Shown here piece after piece: positions 1 to 4,752 of a stretch of 6,558 nt of DNA; position 1 is the first letter of the stretch; each line of letters starts with the position of its first letter. A program made the position numbers and the translations under genes. The DNA is from an uncultured Thalassolituus sp. GTDB lineage: Bacteria; Pseudomonadota; Gammaproteobacteria; Pseudomonadales; Oceanobacteraceae. Where the stretch lies: contig CAJXIT010000199.1 in the NCBI GenBank assembly GCA_913054055.1, positions 1 to 6,558 of the forward strand, written 5' to 3'. The notes under the pieces were generated by a model that saw only the letters and a program-made list of their open reading frames with translations, had not been told where the DNA came from and did not search any database.

Positions 1-1207
1 CAAAGATTTCCTCTTGAGCAATTTGCATGCTGTTGTCTACGTCGGCAAAGATGCTGGCTTGGTGAAAAAAGCCACCGCTTTCAGATTGAGATACGTCACC
101 GCCTAATACCAAGCGCGCGCCTTCTGCTTTGCCTATGTTCACGTAGCGCTGAATGTTATCCAGTTGGCTTTGATTAATGATGGCGCCCATTAGATTGTTG
201 CCATCAAAGGTGTTGCCTTCTTGCCATGCTTTGGCGTGCTCGATGACTTTTTCTAAAAACGTATCGTAAATGGATTCTTGTACCAATAAACGTGTACCCG
301 CGGTACAGGTTTGGCCACTGTTATAAAAACCGGCCACGGCGGCCATTTCTGCGGCGCTTTCTAAATCGGCATCGGCAAATACGATGTTGGCACTTTTGCC
401 GCCCAATTCTAAAAAGGTGCGCTTAAGGTTGGATTGACCTGAATACTGTTGCAGTAACTTGCCCACATTGGTTGAACCGGTAAAGGTTTGGCCGTCTACA
501 TCTGGGTGTAATGAAATGTGTTTGCCAAGGTTAATGCCATCACCGGGTAATACGTTTAATACGCCGTCAGGTAAACCGGCTTCTGTGGCTAACTGGGCAA
601 TGCGTAATGCGGTTAATGGGGTTTTAGGATCGGGCTTTAGGATCACAGAATTACCTGTGGCCAAAGCCGGTGCCAGTTTCCATGCGGTGGTGGAAAGCGG
701 AAAGTTCCAAGGCACAATGGCGGCGATTACGCCCAGTGGTAAACGAGTGACCATGGCAATGGTGTCGTGGCCTGTGGGGGCCAGCTCTTCATATACTTTG
801 TCTGTGGCTTCGGCGGTCCAGCGAATGGTGTTGATGGCGCTGGGCACATCTATGCCGTAGGTGTCTGCAATGGGTTTGCCTGCGTCTACGCATTCAAACA
901 GAGCCAGTTCTTCTAGGTTGTCTTCAATCAGTTGAGCCCACTTTAATAGCACACGTTTGCGATCACCCGGTGCCATTTCTGACCATACGCCGCTTTCAAA
1001 CGTGTCGCGGGCAATTTGGATGGCCATGTCGGCATCTTTAGGGGTGCAATCGGCCACGTGGGCAATGATTTCGCCATTGGCTGGATTAATGGTGGCTTCG
1101 GTTTTGCCGCTTTGTGAATCCACATTTTTGCCGTTAATAAACGCTTGGTTAGGATACTGAGCGGTTTTGGCTTTTGCAGCCCAATCTATGTTGGTTACGT
1201 CGGTCAT
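1..1207 (-). CDS. puuC: PuuC-like aldehyde dehydrogenase, 3' end cut by window edge
   Basis: NAD(P)-dependent aldehyde dehydrogenase that would oxidise an aldehyde to its acid in the cytoplasm. The closest family I recognise is PuuC, gamma-glutamyl-gamma-aminobutyraldehyde dehydrogenase of putrescine breakdown. I translated the reverse strand from ATG at 1207 and read 402 full codons without a stop. Visible landmarks are the VPWNFP loop with the catalytic-site Asn168, FTGST (Rossmann turn), LELGGKSANIVF with general base Glu267, NSGQTCTAGTR with nucleophile Cys301, and EEIF at the very edge, the start of the EEIFGP motif. The stretch IRWTAEATDKVYEELAP also resembles PuuC. Roughly 95 C-terminal residues should lie outside the window. 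One oddity: the usual KP(A/S)E cofactor motif reads KPDP (191-194), so the glutamate that binds the adenosine ribose is a proline. The ribosome binding site is weak. The family call is firm, but the exact substrate is inferred because no other putrescine genes are visible. Confidence -1.
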   Translation of the reverse strand, partial: MTDVTNIDWAAKAKTAQYPNQAFINGKNVDSQSGKTEATINPANGEIIAHVADCTPKDADMAIQIARDTFESGVWSEMAPGDRKRVLLKWAQLIEDNLEELALFECVDAGKPIADTYGIDVPSAINTIRWTAEATDKVYEELAPTGHDTIAMVTRLPLGVIAAIVPWNFPLSTTAWKLAPALATGNSVILKPDPKTPLTALRIAQLATEAGLPDGVLNVLPGDGINLGKHISLHPDVDGQTFTGSTNVGKLLQQYSGQSNLKRTFLELGGKSANIVFADADLESAAEMAAVAGFYNSGQTCTAGTRLLVQESIYDTFLEKVIEHAKAWQEGNTFDGNNLMGAIINQSQLDNIQRYVNIGKAEGARLVLGGDVSQSESGGFFHQASIFADVDNSMQIAQEEIF

Positions 1208-1238
1208 AAAGCGATACTCGAATGTGTGTTGTGGCAGC

Positions 1239-1266
1239 TTGGCTGCTCAATCATTTGGCATATATT
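1239..1266 (+). promoter_or_regulatory. Candidate sigma-70 promoter for the YCII/RibD-C pair
   Basis: TTGGCT (1239-1244, four of six consensus bases) is followed by a 16-base spacer and TATATT (1261-1266, five of six). Transcription from it would begin near 1273 and leave a leader of about 125 bases before the ATG at 1401. It overlaps the candidate minus-strand promoter, so the two divergent units could interfere with each other. No better box was seen nearer the gene. Apart from these two candidates and a GCAGC-TTG-GCTGC mini-hairpin at 1234-1246, the 193-base intergenic region shows nothing I can name. Confidence -1.
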
Positions 1267-1290
1267 TTACTATAGTGCAGTCCGGTGCAA
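1264..1290 (-). promoter_or_regulatory. Candidate sigma-70 promoter for the aldehyde dehydrogenase
   Basis: Read on the minus strand, TTGCAC (plus positions 1285-1290) is followed after 15 bases by TAAAAT (1264-1269), with an overlapping TATAGT at 1269-1274. The -10 box is good, but the -35 box and the short spacer are poor. Transcription would start near 1257 and leave about 50 bases of leader before the ATG at 1207. This is a pattern match only. Confidence -1.
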
Positions 1291-1400
1291 CCAGCGTCTA
1301 TATAGCTTGGGGGGTAGATGGTTAAGATCACTGCTTTTTTGATCAATAGGGTCTAGGATATAGCCACTTCACTTAACAAATAAAACAGGCAGGGATAATT

Positions 1401-1715
1401 ATGAAGCAATTTATCGTGAGCTATTTAGGGGGCGATCATCCGTCTAGCCCAGAAGAAGGTAAAAAGCACTTTGAAGCCTATCAAGCTTGGATTGGCGCGT
1501 TAGGGGATGCTGCGGTTCAACCCATGGTGCCGTTTAAAAACATTCACTGTGTGAGCAGTAAACAAACCACCCAAGGCAGCTCTGTGGGCATGAGTGGCCA
1601 AACGGTGTTGCAGGCGGAATCCATTGAAGAGGCGCTTGAGCTGGTGAAAGACTGCCCGTTTTTAGATATTAATGGCACCTTAGAGGTGGCCGAAGTGGTG
1701 GTGATGGGTAATTGA
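1401..1715 (+). CDS. YCII-domain (YciI-like) family protein
   Basis: A small cytoplasmic protein of 104 residues with the YCII-related fold, a ferredoxin-like alpha/beta domain. Its biochemical role is unsettled in most members. The opening MKQFIVSYLGG, the helix SPEEGKKHFEAYQAWIGALGDA and the later segment around residues 75-90 (ESIEEALELVKDCPF), ending in a beta strand EVAEVVVM, follow the family pattern. His23 and Asp36 occupy the places of the conserved His/Asp pair that has been proposed as an active site in YciI. AGGGA at 1391-1395, five bases before the ATG, is a good ribosome binding site and fixes the start. The gene lies 37 bases upstream of a RibD-C-like gene on the same strand, which suggests one operon. 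Function remains unknown: possible roles are an enzyme or a small-ligand-binding accessory protein. Confidence -1.
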   Translation: MKQFIVSYLGGDHPSSPEEGKKHFEAYQAWIGALGDAAVQPMVPFKNIHCVSSKQTTQGSSVGMSGQTVLQAESIEEALELVKDCPFLDINGTLEVAEVVVMGN

Positions 1716-1752
1716 TACCCATATGTTTGCTGATGGAAAAAAGGAAGTATCA

Positions 1753-2316
1753 ATGAGATGTTCGGTATTCATTGCCACCAGCGCCGATGGCTTCATTGCT
1801 CGCAAAGATGGCAATGTGGATTGGCTTCAAAATAGCGGCAAACAAGACGTGGATATGGGGGCAGATGCCGACATGGGGTTTCATGCCTTTATGGATTCGG
1901 TAGATTGTTTGGTCATGGGGCGCAATACCATGGAAATGATCGCTGCTATGGATTTAACCGACGACCAGTGGCCCTATGGGGAAACTAAAATCTTTGTACT
2001 TAGCCAAAGTTTGCAGCAGTTGCCCCATAACATGAAGGCCCGTGCAGAGCTGGTATCAGGGGATATTCCGTCTTTAATGGCCCATTGCGAATCCCTTGGC
2101 TTAAAGCACGCTTATATAGATGGTGGCAAAACCATACAGTCATTTTTGGCGTTGGGGCTGATTTCTCATATGACCATTACTCAGGTACCGGTTTTGTTAG
2201 GGCAGGGTATTCCACTGTTTGCAGGCTTAAAGCAGGAAATTAAATTGGCCAATCCAAACGTCACGGTATTTCCCAACGACTATGTGCAGCTTTGTTATGA
2301 ATTAGGACGTGCATAA
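1753..2316 (+). CDS. Dihydrofolate reductase-family (RibD C-terminal-like) protein
   Basis: A predicted NADPH-dependent reductase of 187 residues in the family that groups RibD C-terminal domains with YyaP/YwjB-type proteins. Family features are the first strand SVFIATSADGFIARKDG (4-20), the LVMGRNTME segment (53-61) typical of the nucleotide-binding region, the YIDGGKTIQSFL loop and helix (121-132), and the terminal MTITQVPVLLGQGIPLF (140-156). The start at 1753 is chosen over an in-frame ATG at 1723. It is preceded by AAGGAAG (1741-1747) at good spacing, and the family's first strand begins directly after this methionine. The physiological substrate of these stand-alone proteins is generally unknown, and they should not be taken for the essential folate enzyme. 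Co-transcription with the upstream YCII gene is likely from the 37-base gap. Confidence -1.
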   Translation: MRCSVFIATSADGFIARKDGNVDWLQNSGKQDVDMGADADMGFHAFMDSVDCLVMGRNTMEMIAAMDLTDDQWPYGETKIFVLSQSLQQLPHNMKARAELVSGDIPSLMAHCESLGLKHAYIDGGKTIQSFLALGLISHMTITQVPVLLGQGIPLFAGLKQEIKLANPNVTVFPNDYVQLCYELGRA

Positions 2317-2339
2317 CCCGGATTATTCTTAAGATGGCT

Positions 2340-2366
2340 CGCCTTCACATTGGCGTAAAATGTGAA
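2340..2366 (+). repeat. Overlapping inverted repeats after the RibD-C-like gene
   Basis: TTCACATT (2344-2351) and AATGTGAA (2359-2366) form a perfect 8-bp stem around the 7-base loop GGCGTAA. CGCC (2340-2343) can instead pair with GGCG (2352-2355), which sits in that loop, so the two stems compete. The element is 24 bases past the stop of the preceding gene and about 60 bases before the BLUF start. It could be a weak terminator, an operator or a leader structure. No U-run follows, so a standard intrinsic terminator is unlikely. Confidence -1.
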
Positions 2367-2426
2367 ACCTAAAAATTAATCTACACTCAAATGACTAGGG
2401 TATGTTTAAGGGTCATTGGAGAGGAT

Positions 2427-2846
2427 ATGTATTTAGTCAGGTTGGTGTATGCAAGCCGAGTGGTGCGACCATTAGATGACGGTGATTTAGAGCAAATATT
2501 GCACTCTGCCCGTGAGAATAATAAGGGTGCGGCCATTACAGGCATGTTGTGCTTTCATCGAAAGTTCTTTCTTCAGTGCTTAGAGGGCTCTCGCAGTGAG
2601 GTGAATCGTGTGTATCAGCATATTCTTAATGACAAACGCCATACTGAAATTGTGATTCTTGATTATCAAGAAATTGTTTCCCGTGAGTTTGATGAATGGG
2701 CCATGGGTTACATGCCCGAGTCAAGGTTAACAGAATCCATTAATATGAAATATTCTGGTACTAAGGAATTCACGCCGTTTGAAATGCTGGGTGAAAGTTG
2801 TCATCAAATGATGATCGAGTTAAAAGATACTGTACCCATTGTTTAG
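2427..2846 (+). CDS. Stand-alone BLUF-domain blue-light photoreceptor
   Basis: A short BLUF protein of 139 residues that should bind FAD non-covalently and respond to blue light by rearranging hydrogen bonds around the flavin. All residues known to matter in short BLUF proteins are present at the expected numbers: Tyr8 in RLVYASR, Asn32 in ENNKGAAITG, Gln50 in FFLQCLEG, and Trp91 and Met93 in EWAMGY. About 45 residues follow the core and would form the C-terminal helices that pass the signal on. There is no EAL, GGDEF or other output domain, so it presumably acts by binding a partner. The start at 2427 is preferred over an in-frame ATG at 2391. GGAG (2418-2421) lies five bases before it, and the canonical first strand MYLVRLVYAS starts there. 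It stands alone on the plus strand, 110 bases after the previous gene and 192 before the porin start. Confidence -1.
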   Translation: MYLVRLVYASRVVRPLDDGDLEQILHSARENNKGAAITGMLCFHRKFFLQCLEGSRSEVNRVYQHILNDKRHTEIVILDYQEIVSREFDEWAMGYMPESRLTESINMKYSGTKEFTPFEMLGESCHQMMIELKDTVPIV

Positions 2847-2853
2847 CATGTTT

Positions 2854-2888
2854 GATTCAGCCCATCTTTTTAATAGGTGGGCTAAATC
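2854..2888 (+). repeat. Long imperfect hairpin / inverted repeat downstream of the BLUF gene
   Basis: The arms GATTCAGCCCATC (2854-2866) and GGTGGGCTAAATC (2876-2888) pair over 13 positions with one C-A mismatch and one G-U pair, around the loop TTTTTAATA. The repeat begins eight bases past the BLUF stop codon, which fits a transcription terminator. However, the T-run is in the loop and no U-tract follows the stem. Its centre also lies about 96 bases upstream of the predicted sigma-54 start site, a normal distance for an activator-binding site, so that role is equally open. Confidence -1.
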
Positions 2889-2940
2889 CCATTAAATTCT
2901 TTGTAATTTCTGCTATATTCCATTTCGTGATTTTCATACG

Positions 2941-2956
2941 TGGCAAGGGCACTGCT
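2941..2956 (+). promoter_or_regulatory. Putative sigma-54 (RpoN) promoter of the porin pair
   Basis: The 16-mer TGGCAAGGGCACTGCT has the essential GG (2942-2943) and GC (2954-2955) separated by exactly 10 bases. It matches 10 of the 12 defined positions of the RpoN consensus TGGCACG-N4-TTGCW; the two mismatches are A for C at position 6 and C for T at position 12. It points at the porin gene, would start transcription near 2967, and gives a leader of about 70 bases. Sigma-54 promoters need an enhancer-binding ATPase, and none is encoded in this window. A competing weak sigma-70 pair (TTGCAC 2961-2966, TACAAG 2983-2988) also exists. Confidence -1.
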
Positions 2957-2971
2957 AGGATTGCACTGCTG

Positions 2972-3012
2972 ATACTGTTCAATACAAGTATGGAAAATAT
3001 TAGAATACTGTT
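2972..3012 (+). repeat. Short repeated motif ATACTGTT in the porin leader
   Basis: ATACTGTT occurs at 2972-2979 and again at 3005-3012, 33 bases apart, about three helical turns. Between them AGTAT (2987-2991) is the inverse of the ATACT core, making a 5-bp inverted repeat with 3005-3009. A further ATACTGT lies at 2827-2833 in the end of the BLUF gene. These could be binding sites for a regulator acting on the leader or start site. The motif is short and chance is not excluded. Confidence -1.
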
Positions 3013-3038
3013 TGTTAAGATTTTTATGGGGACATTGG

Positions 3039-4298
3039 ATGTTTTTTAAAACAATACTGAGCTTTTTTCTGCTCGTATTCAGTTTGTCATCGTTTGCGTT
3101 TGGAGAATGGGAGTTCTCTGGGTTTGCGTCCATTGGCGCAGGTAAATTAGATCAAGAAAACGTGCGTTACATCGACTTCACCGATGAATGGAGCATGAAT
3201 TCAGACAGTGTGCTGGGGTTGCAAGCGCAGGTCGAGTTATCAGATCGATGGTCGTTTATCACGCAAGTGGTTGCCAATGGTTACGACTTTACCGAAGACG
3301 ATCCCTACACCCCAAAAGTAGAATGGTTTGTATTGGGCTATCAGATTGATTCCAGCACTCAAGCACGCATTGGTCGCTTTCGTACCCCTCAATATCTTTA
3401 CTCTACTACCTTAGAAGTGGGTTACACCTATCAATGGGTGCGACCTTCTCAAAACGCGTATCCATTATTCATGTCTCCGTTTAAACACTTAGACGGTATC
3501 GATTTGAGCCATGCCACATCAGTAGGTGATGTGGATTTAAATTATCAGGTATTTGCCGGTATTACAGAAGGCACGTACGAAGGCACCATGGGCGAAGCCC
3601 CTTGGTCGTTTGGGGGTAATTTCACTGCAAGCTGGTCTGATTTTACGGCGCGCATCAGTGGGCATCAGTTAAATTTAAATATTGATTATCCAGGTTTTGA
3701 AGAGATTGGTTTAGTTGCTGGATACCAGCAATTGGCATCAATCTATGCTGGTAATCCAGAAGCAGAAGCGGCTTTGTTATTGATACCTGCTTCGTTCAAC
3801 GCTGAAGAGCAAATCACAAATTATGTGTCTTTGGGCATGGAGTGGGCCATTAATGATTGGACCCTAGCGTCAGAATTAATGCATTACCGAAGTGAAGACC
3901 GTAATTTTGCTAACGATGCCGACGGTTATTATATCTCTGCCGCTTATCAGTGGGGGAATGTGTCGCCGTATATTATGATTGGGGAATATCATAATCGCTT
4001 CAGTGATGACGTAAAAAATAAAGTGCTGGCATCCGAGCAAGTGATTGCCCAAGGGGTTAATACCGATTTAGATACGCTAAGAGCACAAACCATCGCGGTA
4101 TTTGATTTATTTAATGTGGATCAAGAAACCATTACTTTGGGTGTGCGCTATGACTTTCACCCAAAAGCTGACTTTAAGTTTGAGGTGGAATACTTTAATT
4201 TCCTAAGTGACAGTTACGGAAATTTTTATCCGGATAGTCCAAGTGAGGTTGGTACAACAGCCGTATTAACCAGCTTTGTGATTGATGTGGTGTTTTAA
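3039..4298 (+). CDS. Porin-like outer-membrane beta-barrel protein
   Basis: A predicted outer-membrane channel of 419 residues, about 397 after processing. Residues 1-22 are a Sec signal peptide: Lys4, a hydrophobic core ILSFFLLVF, then SSFAFG with likely cleavage before Glu23. The mature chain opens with EWEFSGFASIGAG and continues as alternating, aromatic-rich amphipathic strands separated by acidic loops. IGRFRTP (111-117) resembles the GR-x-x-x-P strand motif common in porins. The protein ends in TSFVIDVVF, a C-terminal Phe that fits the Bam recognition signal. The start is ATG 3039, with GGGGA (3028-3032) six bases before it; a TTG at 3012 would put charged and aromatic residues in front of the signal peptide. 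The gene is probably driven by the sigma-54-like promoter at 2941. It is followed after one base by the periplasmic protein gene. I cannot name a substrate, and a structural rather than transport role is possible. Confidence -1.
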   Translation: MFFKTILSFFLLVFSLSSFAFGEWEFSGFASIGAGKLDQENVRYIDFTDEWSMNSDSVLGLQAQVELSDRWSFITQVVANGYDFTEDDPYTPKVEWFVLGYQIDSSTQARIGRFRTPQYLYSTTLEVGYTYQWVRPSQNAYPLFMSPFKHLDGIDLSHATSVGDVDLNYQVFAGITEGTYEGTMGEAPWSFGGNFTASWSDFTARISGHQLNLNIDYPGFEEIGLVAGYQQLASIYAGNPEAEAALLLIPASFNAEEQITNYVSLGMEWAINDWTLASELMHYRSEDRNFANDADGYYISAAYQWGNVSPYIMIGEYHNRFSDDVKNKVLASEQVIAQGVNTDLDTLRAQTIAVFDLFNVDQETITLGVRYDFHPKADFKFEVEYFNFLSDSYGNFYPDSPSEVGTTAVLTSFVIDVVF

Positions 4299-4299
4299 T

Positions 4300-4734
4300 A
4301 TGAAGACACTAAATCGCATTTTAGTTTTCGCGCTGGCTGGTTCGCTTATGTCGTCAATGACAATGGCAGAAGTGGCGGTGATTGTTCATCCAAAAAATCC
4401 CGTTCAGTCTTTGACTCATAAACAGGTTCAGAGACTTTTCTTAGGTCGTTCACTTATGTTTCCAAAAACAGAAACCAAGGTGTATTCCATCGACCAAAAT
4501 GAAGAAAGCCCCGTGTTTTCACATTTTTATGAAAACGTCATTCAAATGAACATCAATAAATTGAAAAAATATCGAGCGTATTATTTATTCAGTGGTAAGG
4601 GCCGCTTGCCACTGCCATTAGAAAGCTCGAATGAAGTGATTGAACGTGTGGCGAACAATCAAAATGCCATATCGTATGTGAATATAAATGAAGTGAGCGG
4701 TGCGGATGTGAAGGTGGTATTCACCATGCCATAG
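4300..4734 (+). CDS. Small PstS-like periplasmic substrate-binding protein
   Basis: A secreted protein of 144 residues from the family usually annotated as phosphate ABC transporter substrate-binding protein. Residues 1-23 form a signal peptide ending TMA, with cleavage before Glu24. The mature part has the family signposts: VIVHPKNPVQSLTHKQVQRLFLGR (27-50), a segment with YRAYYLFSGKGRLPLP (91-106) and NAISYVN (122-128), which matches the usual aIGYV strand. At about 121 mature residues it is roughly half a normal PstS, but this is the normal size for this subfamily, so I do not call it truncated. No transporter permease or ATPase lies nearby, which argues for a sensing or accessory role. It follows the porin stop after a single base and lacks a clear ribosome binding site, so translation is probably coupled. 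In-frame upstream starts at 4282 (TTG) and 4285 (ATG) would overlap the porin and weaken the signal peptide. The ligand is unknown, and phosphate is only the family label. Confidence -1.
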   Translation: MKTLNRILVFALAGSLMSSMTMAEVAVIVHPKNPVQSLTHKQVQRLFLGRSLMFPKTETKVYSIDQNEESPVFSHFYENVIQMNINKLKKYRAYYLFSGKGRLPLPLESSNEVIERVANNQNAISYVNINEVSGADVKVVFTMP

Positions 4735-4749
4735 TGTTGCATGGTGAAT
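4719..4749. terminator. Perfect inverted repeat at the convergent gene junction, possible bidirectional terminator
   Basis: ATTCACCATGC (4719-4729) and GCATGGTGAAT (4739-4749) form a perfect 11-bp stem with a 9-base loop. The loop contains the TAG stop of the periplasmic protein gene. The repeat ends three bases before the stop codon of the opposing kinase gene. The position suits a terminator working in both directions, but neither strand has a U-run after the stem, so the activity is uncertain. Confidence -1.
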
Positions 4750-4752
4750 GGC

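Noticed and set aside
459..860. 133-codon plus-strand ORF opposite the aldehyde dehydrogenase
   Set aside because: It lies wholly antisense to a clearly conserved enzyme, has no recognisable domain and arises from the codon structure of the real gene.
957..1342. Two plus-strand ORFs (957-1160 and 1145-1342) and a minus ORF in another frame (943-1125)
   Set aside because: They overlap the dehydrogenase N-terminus or the divergent promoter region, lack ribosome binding sites and resemble no family.
1322..1344. Near sigma-54 pattern (TGG...GCT at about 1319-1335) and GATCA/TGATC inverted repeat before the YCII gene
   Set aside because: The GG-to-GC spacing is 11 instead of 10 bases and the arms are only five bases long, so both fit chance.
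1723..1752. Upstream ATG for the RibD-C-like protein
   Set aside because: The extension includes the ribosome binding site of the ATG at 1753 and adds residues before the family's first strand.
2391..2426. Upstream ATG for the BLUF protein
   Set aside because: Starting at 2427 puts Tyr8, Asn32, Gln50, Trp91 and Met93 at the standard numbers and has a proper ribosome binding site.
3012..3038. TTG start adding nine residues to the porin
   Set aside because: The ATG at 3039 has a GGGGA ribosome binding site at ideal spacing and gives a clean signal peptide.
2798..3133. Overlapping small ORFs on both strands (2798-3049 plus, 2882-3133 minus)
   Set aside because: They span the BLUF end, the hairpin, the sigma-54-like site and the porin signal peptide. 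Their products are low-complexity hydrophobic or polar chains without domains or ribosome binding sites.
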